The notes beneath the pieces were generated by a model. That model saw only the letters and a list, made by a program, of their open reading frames with translations, did no database searches and was not told where the DNA came from. Below are positions 35,390 to 46,000 of a DNA stretch of 64,000 bases, piece after piece. The translations under genes and the position numbers were made by a program. How positions within the stretch are numbered: the first letter of the stretch is position 1; every line of letters starts with the position of its first letter. The DNA lies in NCBI RefSeq assembly GCF_030503875.2, contig NZ_CP129968.2, positions 3,250,001 through 3,314,000 on the forward strand. Reading direction: 5' to 3'. This DNA comes from Marivirga arenosa (lineage in GTDB: Bacteria > Bacteroidota > Bacteroidia > Cytophagales > Cyclobacteriaceae).

Positions 35390-36139
35390 TTATCCTTTCA
35401 GAGTTTTATACTTTTCAAATTCTTCCAAAATTCTGGAAGCAATTTCATAATCACTAGATCGTTGAACAAAGGCTTCATCCAAATCAAGATATTGAATAAA
35501 ATCTGTTAACTCATCTCCTTTTAAACCGGTTAAATCTTGAACTAATCCAGAATTATACTTTTTACTATTTTGAATAGCATTACCCTGATTGGCAACTGTC
35601 TGGTAATACTTTAGCTTTTCTTTATGAGACTTACTTAATTTCTTTACTATAAAGGAAATGGGTTTATTAATAGCATAGCCAAGTGAATTAGTATAGCTAG
35701 GGTCATAATTTTTAGGAATTTTTGACATAGGTTTATTAGGTTTCATTCCATATGGTACAAAAGCATCATCCTCAACAACTCCCATATCTACAATTTTCCT
35801 ACGAAAATCTGATTCTGTTTCAGGCATATTACTGACCCTTACCTCATCTAATTGAATATTTGCTTCGCTTAATACAATTTTCAAATATTTCTGATCCCCT
35901 ACAATTAATTGCTTTGTATTATAATTGATATTTGAAACTACTAAAGTATCTCCTTTATTAACAGCTAATTTGAATTCTCCTACATCAGTTGAGATTGCCA
36001 TTATATTTGCACTAATATTCACAATGTGGGCTCCTGAGATAGCTTCACCAGATTCGGATAAAACGATACCATTATGATCTTGAGCAGTAATTGCCGTAGA
36101 AAAACTAAATAACAATATGAAAAGTAAACTTAATCGCAT
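35390..36139 (-). CDS. secreted carboxypeptidase-regulatory-like-domain protein (paralogue 1)
   Basis: 249 residues. A signal peptide (cleavage near TAQD) is followed by an Ig-like CarboxypepD_reg domain (GIVLSESGEAISGAHIV to VVSNINYNTKQLIVG). A less conserved domain follows with FRRKIVDMG, FVPYGMKPNKPM and IPKNYDP. The C-terminal region reads LTGLKGDELTDFIQYLDL and SSDYEIASRILEEFEKYK. The latter blocks recur in the neighbouring paralogue, so the two define a family of their own. There is no TonB-dependent receptor barrel. The function is unknown; a periplasmic or outer-membrane location is likely. Confidence 0.8.
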   Translation of the reverse strand: MRLSLLFILLFSFSTAITAQDHNGIVLSESGEAISGAHIVNISANIMAISTDVGEFKLAVNKGDTLVVSNINYNTKQLIVGDQKYLKIVLSEANIQLDEVRVSNMPETESDFRRKIVDMGVVEDDAFVPYGMKPNKPMSKIPKNYDPSYTNSLGYAINKPISFIVKKLSKSHKEKLKYYQTVANQGNAIQNSKKYNSGLVQDLTGLKGDELTDFIQYLDLDEAFVQRSSDYEIASRILEEFEKYKTLKG

Positions 36140-36200
36140 TAACTCTAAAAACGTATTTAATTTAAGACTATTATATAAATTAAATTCAAAATGTAAAATC

Positions 36201-36980
36201 CTAATCCTTAAACTTTTCTAATTTATATTCCTTAAACGAATTAATTATCAATAAGGTAATTTCGTAATCTGAAGCTTCCAAAATATATTTGTTATTAAGA
36301 TTTAAATAACTCATAAAGTCCATTAAATCTTCACCTTCCAAAGCTGTCAGTTTATGGATTAGTTCCTTATTATATTTTTTATCAATTATAATACGATCAT
36401 CAGATGTGGCCTTTAACTCATAGTATTCCATTTTAGATTGGTATTTTTTATCGAACCTCTTTCTAAAATAAGACAATGGAAGTGTAAATGAGGGATTAAA
36501 ATCTTCATCAGCCCCAAACTCTAAACCGGACTCTTTCTCGAATTGCTTTGGTATCTCTCCCATCGGCTTAGCAGGTGTTACTCCGAATGGGATGAATTTT
36601 TCATCAGTTTTTACTTCTGTTTTTAATATTTTCCTTTTAAAAGCAAATTCATCATTAGGTAAATTATAAACTTTAATTTCATCTAGTTGAGTAACTTCTT
36701 CATCTAGCTCAATATTTTGAAAGGATAATTGTTTTACAACAACTAATTTAGATTGATAGGATATGTGAGAGATAATTAAAGTATCACCAATTGAAGCCTC
36801 AATTTTAAACTTCCCCTCCTTAGTTGAAATAGACTGTGTATTGGTATTTATATTTCTTAAATGGGCACCAAATATTGAAGAATAATTATCAGCATCATAA
36901 ACTAAACCTGAAATCTGACTTTGACTAAGTACAACTTGACTAAAAATTAAGATTAGGTTGATAGTAAAAAAGATACGCAT
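36201..36980 (-). CDS. secreted carboxypeptidase-regulatory-like-domain protein (paralogue 2)
   Basis: 259 residues with the same architecture as the downstream neighbour: signal peptide (cleavage near VLSQ), CarboxypepD_reg-like domain (ISGLVYDADNYSSIFGAHL; IISHISYQSKLVVV), then FKRKILKTE, FIPFGVTPAKPM, IPKQFEKES, and the C-terminal LTALEGEDLMDFMSYLNL and ASDYEITLLIINSFKEYK. The pair arose by tandem duplication and has diverged strongly. Sixty-one nt separate the genes, and rmuC lies 30 nt upstream on the same strand. Function unknown. Confidence 0.8.
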   Translation of the reverse strand: MRIFFTINLILIFSQVVLSQSQISGLVYDADNYSSIFGAHLRNINTNTQSISTKEGKFKIEASIGDTLIISHISYQSKLVVVKQLSFQNIELDEEVTQLDEIKVYNLPNDEFAFKRKILKTEVKTDEKFIPFGVTPAKPMGEIPKQFEKESGLEFGADEDFNPSFTLPLSYFRKRFDKKYQSKMEYYELKATSDDRIIIDKKYNKELIHKLTALEGEDLMDFMSYLNLNNKYILEASDYEITLLIINSFKEYKLEKFKD

Positions 36981-37010
36981 GTAACTGCAAACGCATCTCT
37001 TATGTTATTA

Positions 37011-38339
37011 TTACTCACTTGACCTATCCAGTAATCGTTTATCTATAGTTTTGGTGGTTTTTGCACCCAACTCTCTCAAGATTTCTGTCCTTCTGATAAG
37101 ATTCCCTTTACCCTCATATAGCTTCTTCATAGCATCAGAATAACTATTTTGAGTAGTTTTAAGATTATTACCCACTTTTAGTAAATCATCTGTGAAATTA
37201 GTAAACTTATCATATAAGGCTCCTGCCTGAGTAGCAATTTCTATCGCATTTTTATTTTGAAGATCCTGTTTCCAGATATAGGATATAGTTCTCAATGTGG
37301 CCATCAATGTGGTTGTACTAACCAATACGATATTCCTATCTAATGCTTTTTCATATAAACTGTGGTCTTCTTTTAAAGCAATAGTTAAAGCAGGTTCATT
37401 TGCAATAAACATTAGTACATAATCAGGTTGATTGATATCATATAAGTTTTGATAGTTCTTATCTCCTAATGTTTTGATATGGGTATTAATGCTATCTAAA
37501 TGATTTTTAAGAAACCTAGCTCTTTGAGTATCATCATCAGCATCAAAATAATTACTATAAGCCGTTAAGGATACTTTTGAATCCAATACCAAATACTTAT
37601 CATCTGGCATTTTAATGATATAATCTAGCCTTTGGTTGGAGCCTTCTTCATTTTTATAGTTTTTCTCTTTTTCATAATGAACATCCTTTTGAAGTCCAAC
37701 TTTTTCTAAAATAGCTTCCAGTTGCATCTCACCCCAATTACCTTGAGATTTTGAATCACCCTTTAATGCTTTAGTTAAATTTTCAGCTTCTTTTGTAATC
37801 TGCTGGTTCAATTCTTTCAAAGAAGATATTTGTTCTTTAAGTGCACTGTTCCAAACTAAGCTGTCTTTATTACTTTTCTCAACCTTCTCTTCAAACTTTT
37901 CAATACGTTCTTTTAGTGGATTTAATAGCTCTCCTAAATTCGTTTTATTCTGATCTGTGAATTTCTTGCTCTTCTCTTCAAAAATTTCTTGAGCTAGATT
38001 TTTAAACTCATTTTTAAATTGTTGTTGTAGTTCAGCTAGTTCAGCTTTATGTTCATCTAACTTAATTTTAAGATTTTTATAATCTGATTCAACAGTGGAT
38101 AATTGTCTATTTAACTGTACATTTTTTTCTCTTTCTTTGCTATGAGCATCTTTTTCTTCTTTTAATTCAGCGTATAAGTTCTCTTTTTGGCTCATGGCAA
38201 CGGAAAGATCCGTTTGCAGCTTTTGTTTTTCATTATTTATCTGATCAATTTCAGCACTATTATTATTTTGGGATTTTAGGATAAAGTAAGCTAATACTCC
38301 TCCAATTACTAAACCAATTACAACTGCAATAATTTCCAT
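37011..38339 (-). CDS. rmuC: RmuC-family DNA recombination protein
   Basis: 442 residues. One N-terminal membrane helix (about 4-22) is followed by a long coiled coil (about 30-190, rich in Glu/Lys/Leu heptads) and the RmuC core: KSQGNWGEMQLEAILE, YIIKMPDDKYLVLDSKVSL and MFIANEPALTIAL. The core resembles a restriction-endonuclease-like nuclease fold. RmuC limits inversions at short inverted repeats in E. coli and also affects phage or plasmid maintenance in some species. It is downstream of tonB but separated by a terminator. Confidence 0.92.
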   Translation of the reverse strand: MEIIAVVIGLVIGGVLAYFILKSQNNNSAEIDQINNEKQKLQTDLSVAMSQKENLYAELKEEKDAHSKEREKNVQLNRQLSTVESDYKNLKIKLDEHKAELAELQQQFKNEFKNLAQEIFEEKSKKFTDQNKTNLGELLNPLKERIEKFEEKVEKSNKDSLVWNSALKEQISSLKELNQQITKEAENLTKALKGDSKSQGNWGEMQLEAILEKVGLQKDVHYEKEKNYKNEEGSNQRLDYIIKMPDDKYLVLDSKVSLTAYSNYFDADDDTQRARFLKNHLDSINTHIKTLGDKNYQNLYDINQPDYVLMFIANEPALTIALKEDHSLYEKALDRNIVLVSTTTLMATLRTISYIWKQDLQNKNAIEIATQAGALYDKFTNFTDDLLKVGNNLKTTQNSYSDAMKKLYEGKGNLIRRTEILRELGAKTTKTIDKRLLDRSSE

Positions 38340-38412
38340 AAGAATCCTAAGCTAGATTTCAATAACAAAATTAAGTATTCCAATTAAATGACCAGTGTGA
38401 AAATAAATTAAA

Positions 38413-38444
38413 AGACAAAAAAAAAGCCGGATAAACCGGCTTTT
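38413..38444 (-). terminator. Rho-independent terminator after tonB (minus strand)
   Basis: Perfect 9-bp stem AAAAGCCGG / CCGGCTTTT, 5-nt loop, with a long T run on the minus-strand side (A tract 38417-38425 on plus). It ends the tonB unit 21 nt after the stop. Confidence 0.92.
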
Positions 38445-38464
38445 CTATATCATGATATTTTCAA

Positions 38465-39145
38465 TTAATTCAATACAAAACGGATAGGTATAACTCGCTG
38501 AGAACGAACTGCTCTACCTCTTTGTCTACCTGGCGTCCATTTTGGAGAGTTTTTCACCACTTCCACGGCTACTTCATCACAACCTCCACCAATTCCTTTA
38601 ACGGCAGTAACGTCTGTTAATGAACCATCTCTCTCGATCACGAACTGAACGTAAACTACACCTTCAATACCCATACGCTGTGCTTGTCTTGGATATTTAT
38701 CGGCAAGTTCGTTACCTACATAATCGTAGAAAGCTTGAATACCACCTTGAGGCTCCGCTTGTTGCTCAACAATCTGGAATACCTTATCAACTTCTTCCTC
38801 TTCACCTTCTTCTTCGAAAACGAGATCTTCAATAACTGTCTCTTCAGTCATATCCATATCCAAGTCTAATTCGATATCTTCTTCAATCTCTTCCTCATCA
38901 GGAATCTCGATGATTTCAGGAAGCTTTACTTTTGGTGGCGGTGGGGGTGGCTGCTCCGTTGGTGGAATCTCCATGATTTCCTCCATGTCATCATCAACCG
39001 TACCTAAATCCATGGCCGGCCCTTCATCGTAAAATTTGTACTCGAAAGCAAAAAACACCAAGGAAATGGAAATAACCAATCCTATATTCAAAAAAAGCGT
39101 TGACTTTTTGTTGATGTCTGCTCCCGGATTCTTTTTAAGTTCCAT
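38465..39145 (-). CDS. TonB-family energy transducer
   Basis: 226 residues: one N-terminal membrane helix (about 17-37), a Pro-rich stretch (PPTEQPPPPPPKVKLPE), an acidic Glu/Asp segment, and the C-terminal TonB domain (YPRQAQRMGIEGVVYVQFVI, split: YPRQAQRMGIEG, VYVQFVIERDG; ending IPIRFVLN). It couples the proton motive force from ExbBD to outer-membrane receptors. ExbB and ExbD are not adjacent. In Bacteroidota a tonB gene commonly lies in this position next to sprA, gcvH and vanZ. It is the last gene before a terminator. Confidence 0.93.
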   Translation of the reverse strand: MELKKNPGADINKKSTLFLNIGLVISISLVFFAFEYKFYDEGPAMDLGTVDDDMEEIMEIPPTEQPPPPPPKVKLPEIIEIPDEEEIEEDIELDLDMDMTEETVIEDLVFEEEGEEEEVDKVFQIVEQQAEPQGGIQAFYDYVGNELADKYPRQAQRMGIEGVVYVQFVIERDGSLTDVTAVKGIGGGCDEVAVEVVKNSPKWTPGRQRGRAVRSQRVIPIRFVLN

Positions 39146-39229
39146 AATTAAACATCGTTTAGATAGTAAAACTATTATTTAATGATTTAAATTCAAATTA
39201 TACTCTTAATCTTTTCGAATAATTTCAAA

Positions 39230-39601
39230 TTAAATTTTATAAATCAGATAAAATACAAACCATCCTGCAAAAACTCCAACTGAGTTTGCCATTATATCTG
39301 TAAACTCCAAACCTCTTTCAGGAATTAAAGTTTGACCTAATTCAATTATCAATCCGTATAAAAAGCTAATACCTGTTGCCAGTATTTCAGCATTATAACG
39401 AAAATACAAAAAGGTATATTGTTTGGAAAACCCTAGAATAAAAAGGAAGGTCAGTAATGCAAAAACAATAAAATGAGCAATCTTATCGAAGCTAAGAACA
39501 TCCCATATATTAGTTAGTGGCATTGACTCCCCTGGCGTTAAACCGATCAATAGTATGAGTAAAAACCAAATAATCCCAAACAGATTATACCTTAAAAACA
39601 T
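39230..39601 (-). CDS. VanZ-like family membrane protein
   Basis: 123 residues with four membrane helices. The VanZ-like signature is visible in SFDKIAHFIVFALLTFLF (first helix hairpin) and in LIELGQTLIPERGLEFTDIMANSVGVFAG (split: IELGQTLIP, DIMANSVGV). Such short VanZ-like proteins are widespread in Bacteroidota and have no proven role apart from teicoplanin resistance in some relatives. The gene lies 2 nt downstream of gcvH, clearly in the same transcript. Confidence 0.87.
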   Translation of the reverse strand: MFLRYNLFGIIWFLLILLIGLTPGESMPLTNIWDVLSFDKIAHFIVFALLTFLFILGFSKQYTFLYFRYNAEILATGISFLYGLIIELGQTLIPERGLEFTDIMANSVGVFAGWFVFYLIYKI

Positions 39602-39603
39602 CC

Positions 39604-39984
39604 TTACTCTCCAATTAATTCTTTATAATCAGCTGCTGATAATAAAGAATCAACTTGTGATGCGTCAGAAAGCTTTACTTTAATCATCCATCCTTTTTCA
39701 TATGGGTCTTCATTTACTGATTCTGGTGCATCTTCCAACTCTTCGTTGAATTCTAATACAGTTCCTTCAACTGGCATAAATAAATCAGAAACAGTTTTTA
39801 CTGCTTCAACTGTACCAAATACTTCACCTTCACCAAGTTCGTCATCTATAGTTTCAACTTCTACATATACAATGTCACCAAGTTCTCTTTGTGCAAAATC
39901 AGTAATGCCAATAATAGCAGTATCACCTTCCACTTTAACCCATTCGTGATCTTTGGTGTATTTCAGATTTTCAGGTATGTTCAT
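39604..39984 (-). CDS. gcvH: glycine cleavage system H protein
   Basis: 126 residues, the normal length. The lipoylation site is K63 in [12 protein letters not shown]. The flanking hairpin ([19 protein letters not shown]) and C-terminal [15 protein letters not shown] match the H protein. It carries the aminomethyl group between the P, T and L proteins of glycine cleavage; gcvP and gcvT are not in the window. It is located between sprA (72 nt upstream) and vanZ (2 nt downstream), a linkage conserved in gliding Bacteroidota. Confidence 0.97.
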   Translation of the reverse strand: MNIPENLKYTKDHEWVKVEGDTAIIGITDFAQRELGDIVYVEVETIDDELGEGEVFGTVEAVKTVSDLFMPVEGTVLEFNEELEDAPESVNEDPYEKGWMIKVKLSDASQVDSLLSAADYKELIGE

Positions 39985-40055
39985 CCGTTAAATATTTAAA
40001 TGATTATTAATTAATGTTTCTCAAAATTACACTCTTTTTTCGGATGCAAAAATAA

Positions 40056-43000
40056 TTATTGCAATCCAAATCGAACTTGTACACCAAAGGAGGTATTTGT
40101 GGTTGGAAATGAGTTTTGAACCCTCGGTTCATTGAAATTTCTTTGAAAATAAAAATTCAAATTCAATCTATCATTCACTGTATAATTTACCGTTGGTCTT
40201 AATTGGAAATTAATTGTACCGTCTACCAATACATTTCGACCATCGTCTAATGTTCTTTGAACTACTTCGGTATCTCTGACAGTAACACTTAATTGCATTG
40301 TTAAGTCATTATCAAGAGAAACCGTTCTGCCACGTACTTTGAAAGGTAATGTGAAATTTGGATCTGTAAAGCCTATATCTATTACTATATCATTGCTTTT
40401 TTGATCTGTTATTTGAGAAGTTTCTGTACTTAAAGCTACATTTCTCTCCTTTTTGTATTCAAATTTAGCTGTCAGCCTTCCTGAACTTCTCATGCTCACT
40501 CCTATTAATGGAGAAAATCTTTCTGAAATTAGAACTTGGCCAATAGTATAAACGGGCAAATAAAATCCGCTATCTGATACTGCTGATGGTAATGGGTAAT
40601 TATTTTCAATGTTATTACTTAAGTTAAGCTCTTGTTCATCCCCATAAAATGCATTATTAATAAAATTGTTAATGGTTAAAGTAGATACATAAGCATGACT
40701 AAGACTTATACTTGGAAAAACCTCTTTAATCGCTTTAATATTTGATAGGCCCTTATAGTCTACTCTCCAATTTGGCAGTGGTAACCGTGGAAACGGATTG
40801 GTCTCTATTTCTGAAGCTCCTACTCCTGTGTAAGCAGCCAAAAAAGAAGGAATCAAAATATCCTGATGATTTAATTGATACTCTCCACCATTTTGATTCG
40901 CGCTTGATAATCTTTGCCTTAAAACTTCCCTGTTTTCTCTTACTTGTTCAAATAATGGAGAATTATCTACCTCAGTTCTTACAAAAGCAGTATTGATCAT
41001 ATTGTAGCTCATTACAAAATTTCCACTTCTTGTTGGCGTAAGATTTACAAAAGCATCTGCATCATCACTAAATCTAAATAACTCACTGTAATTCTCATTA
41101 AGCGTTCTATTTACATCTAATTGGACACTTAAATCTTTTGCCGGTTCTAAGGTAGCCTTAATATCTAGCGTCTTTACAATAGACTGAGTGTAAAAATTAG
41201 ACTGGGAATTTGATCTTGCTAACCAGTCATTTTCTGCAGCTCTAAATCGTATAGTAGGATCCTGACTTCCTAATATAAATGGTATTCCAGGAGCCGTTAA
41301 AGATGAATCTAACCCGAATAAATATGCTCTGTTTCTAAAGCCAGGTAACAATGTACCGCCACGTTCCGAATAGCTTCCAGTAATATTCTTAACTGACATT
41401 AATAATTTCAATAAGCCTTTAACAATGGGGGCCCCGGGTTTATTCCAAGTTGTATCTGGCTGATTCGCTCTTCTACGCGGAGGATTATTTATGCTATTCA
41501 GGATTTTAACTTTATTGTAAAGCTTATTCATATCTAACCTAGAGTTCAATCCCCATTCACTGCTATTTTGTATGATATGTCCTAAAGTATCAATTTGATT
41601 TAAAGATCCAGATGTCCAGTTGAAATCAACTTTATAACGTGCTTCAGCCGAAACCCAATCGGTGAATGGAATTTTTGCTAATGGCAATTGATAACCTGTT
41701 ACTACCGATTGGTCAAAATTTTTCATTCTACCTAAATTCTGAAGATTAGTTAAAATACTATCGCGTTTTACTTCAGTATTAATCTCTCCGGGAGCCTCAT
41801 CAATTATAGAAAATGCTCTTGCAGAATAATTGATATTCACATTCTCAGTCAAGTTCCAGTCTAAATTATAAGTTCTATTTAAAGTGAATGATTTCTGAAA
41901 TTGAGGCTCTATTCCTTCAATACCCAATCTGTCGTTTCTTAATTGTGTTTTAACATAACTTCTATCTAAGTCAGCTCTTAGTCCAAAAGTTGAAGGTAGT
42001 GGATTGATATTGATATCCTGGATTAATTTTAAATACGGAGAATTTAGAAAATCAACATTTTTCAATGGTGCGATATTGGCATTTGGAAAACCATAATTAT
42101 ACCCCACTGCCCCTTTGTAATTTCTGGTCTCAAAAGAAGCAGTTTGAAGATTACTTCTATTTATATCGCTATAAGCGTAGGTGAAATCGAAGTTTGAAAT
42201 GGCAAAAGGTAAAACCAACTTATCGGTTTGCTTTCTTTCTTTCCTAACATTTGTAAAGTTGATACTTCGCCTTACTTCTTGATCAATCACTAAATTCCGG
42301 TACTCCTCAGCTTCACTTACTGTTTCAAAACTCTCTATTGCTTGGATTAAAGGAATGTCTGGGTCTCTCGGATCAAAGAAAGGCGTAGCTGTAAAGGTTT
42401 GATAGCCTAAATAAGCTGGGATTTTTATTCCTGATTCATCCCCAAAGAATTTGCCTAAGCTAATATTAGCTGAAACATCATAGGCTTCAGTAGTTTCTCT
42501 TGTTCTTTGCGCAATATTTTGTTCAATTCCTCCGAAGCCTACTGTTGAATAATTTGTACCTAATGTAATATTAGCAAAATCAGCTAATTTAGCATTTAAG
42601 GTAGCATTGGCAGCCCATCCGTTAGTTTGATCAAAGTCTGTTACTCTCATCTCATTTGCCCAAACACAAACGTCTTTTGGTAAAGTACTTCCCCCATCAG
42701 GGTTTCTGATACCTATCATAATGGTTTGAACGGAACTCATATCGGGCCTACCTCTTACCGTTAATGTGTATTTACCCACTTGCTCTGAATAAGGAAGAAG
42801 AATATTTTGATTTCCTAATACTCGGTTCCTTCTTGATTTAAGTCTATATAATTCATTAATATCCAGATCAATTTCATTTTCTAAAGGCCAGATTTCACGA
42901 GGATCAGTAGTTTGATAAGGCGTGACTTTTAAGGGGAGTTCGATCTCATAGTAGTTATCATCAAAATCAGTTCCCAATCTTACAAAAGCAGTAACATCAT

Positions 43001-46000
43001 CATCATTTACATTAGCTCCCTGTGCATGAAGGAATAATTTTAATGTGTTATAGTTCACTAAATCAAAATTCACATTTTTGAATGCCGCTACTGCTTTTCC
43101 ATCTTCCAAATCATCTACACAGAGCTGTACTGATTTTTCATTTTGACGAACAGGATTCGCTACAGCCGCAATATCTTGATCTCGGGTAATTCCAGGTGGT
43201 AATTGATAAGGTACCTTACCTGGACCATTTTCCGAGTTGGCTTCAATACTTACTGCAGATATCACTAAGTTGGAAGGCTTTTGCTCTGGAGTTTCAATTA
43301 TTCCTGATCTTGACAAAGATCCATTATATTTTCTCCATTGAGAACCTACCAATCGGAAATCAGCCATTCTTAACACTACCGGTTGTTCAAAATCTGTCAA
43401 AAGAGTTCTGATATAGCGAATAGTTTTAAATCCTTGAATTTCCCCTTGAATTCTAGTTGGGTTCCTTACGGGTATTCTAAATAGATACCATTTCACATTT
43501 TCATTTTCACTTGATGCAGTTACTTCATCTACAATCAATGGGTTATTCGCTACATTTAATGTGGATTGTCTTAAATCCACTTCATATTCGTAATATTCTT
43601 CTAGAGTAGAAACTGTTCTATCATTATTTAAATCTTCAGAATCTGGGTATCGGCTTCCTGAAGGATTAAAACTTCCTTCACCACTACTAGCAGGAGTGTT
43701 TCCTTCCATATTACTGAAATTTTTATATCTTTCTACTATTGGCGCTTGTTCTGCATCAAATTCATCGCCCAAGAAATACCTGAAATTATCAGCAGATATA
43801 TCACTGAGAATTCTGTTTTTAGCCTCATCAGATATCGATGAATTACTATTAATCTCGTTTACAAAATCACTATAAAATTCTTCCTCTTGATCATTTCTCA
43901 CCCCATCTAAACCTACATCTTGATTTTCCCTTGCATCAGGATCCGTTGAGAATACATCTGTTATCGGTGCATTAGAAGGTACTCTTGCCTCTTCTGTAAT
44001 GTCCACTTCAGCAGTATTATCATAATTTGCAGGTAATCCATTTTCATAGGCTAGCTTATTATCGGGTAAAATATCTTCTGAGACACTCCCCAGATTAAAG
44101 TACAATTTACCTCCTGTTGTATTATTAGTAGCATCTTCAGTTCCATCATCCACCACACCTCTTTCTGTTTCAATGAATGGATCAAGTAACCAAAATTCAA
44201 TGTATTCAATATTATTTTTATCAAAATCAACCTCAGAAGTAATGGCTCTGGTAATACCTGCCCAGTTTTGTCTAGGATTTTTTAGCCTACCCTCAGCAGT
44301 TAAATCAGAATTGAAGTTATACATACCACGCTCTTCTGGGAAGTAAGCCAAGTCGAATGTCTGTTGGGCGTTGATTCCAATGTTCTGATCCCTGTTTTTA
44401 TAAATTTCTTGTGCGGGTACATATCTAGCGTAATGATTTTCCTTTGCCTCATCAGTTAATTCGGGTATATTTTGCCCACTTCTATTATAAAAACTTAAAT
44501 CGATGTTATACCAAGCTAGCTTAGCTCTTTTCTTATTAGCTCCCCATTTACCTTGTCCAAAAAAACGATTGTCTTGTGTAGCTGGAGTGGCTGCCATATT
44601 CCAACTCACAAAATCACTTCCGAGATTATTAACCGTTACAGATTGCTCAAAATCATCTAAGTAGGCTGTACCTTCACCATCCACCTGACTACTAGTACCC
44701 GGTATTAATTGGGCAAACTCTCCTCTAAAAGTTAAAGAAGAAGGCACTTTGGTATCTATAAAAGGAATGAAATCGACCATTTTGGTTAAAAATGGAACTT
44801 CATCATTATAATTTAAATCCACACCCCATTTGGTATTACTAGATGGTTCTGAACCTATTGTATATCGCGATACTCCCAATGGCCTTTGGGTATGCCTTAA
44901 GACAGTAGCTCCAACATTAAATTTATCACTTACTACATAATCGAAACGAGTACCTATTAATGTTTTAGACTGGAAATTAAACATATCCTCAGTTTCGAAG
45001 TCAATATCCAAATCTCTTCCTGAGTTCAAAATACCTTCATTCAATATGATAACTCTGCCTAAATTATAATCTACGCGATAATCAATTCCCTCTTGAAGAG
45101 GAGTTCCCCCGGCACTAACTCTAACAGAATTCTCAGCTATATTTAATCCAGGAAGTGCAATTTCAGTAGAAGAACCACTTTCATATTGCCCTTTAATAAA
45201 AAATTTATCTTTGGAAGTAAGCTGCTGAGCATCATTTTTAGTAGACTCATAAAGCGTATTAAAAACATATTTACTTTTAAAGGTTTGCTCATCATCCCTA
45301 AACTGCTGATCTAAACTGCTTCCGAATGGCTCCAATACTGGAAATATAATTTTTCCTTCTTGCTCATTGATAGTAAGTCCATTTATATAATCGAAATTTC
45401 CATCAGGTTGCGGATCATTATTTTGATTTAAGCTATCCAAATTGAACAGTCTTAATAATGGAATATCTCTTAATGAGCTTTCATGAAGACTAGGATTATC
45501 TTGACCAGTTCTATCATCACGATAGATGATTCTAAGTTGAAATCCTTCTTGGCTTATCTGATTTCCTTGAAGGTTGTAGATGTTTTTCATCATCAAATCC
45601 CAGCTAGGAACATCCACATTGATTTTTGACGGTCTTAATAGTTTTAATAATACTACTTCATCATCCGAGCGGCTACCATAATTTTCAGCCATTTCCCCTA
45701 CTTGATAGCGCTGCCCATTATAAGTATACTCATAGGCAACAGCTAGCATCTCATCATTTTGAAGTTGTCTTCTTAAAGAAAGATACCCCAATTCCTTATT
45801 AAAATTATACTCCGTAGCATCTAGCTTTCTCGCTACGTTAATAATTTCATAATCGACTGTTCTAGCTAATTCTGGACTTGAGGTTTCTAAGGAATTAAGG
45901 AAATTATCATAGCTTTTATTGTAAGTATTGATTTCCTCCCATAGTCCGTTCGCATCATTATCTGTGGGACTATTATTAGGTGTGCCAGAATTTAAGTATT

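Noticed and set aside
38620..38869. Plus-strand ORFs opposite tonB
   Set aside because: They arise from the acidic Glu/Asp codons of tonB read backwards; low-complexity products.
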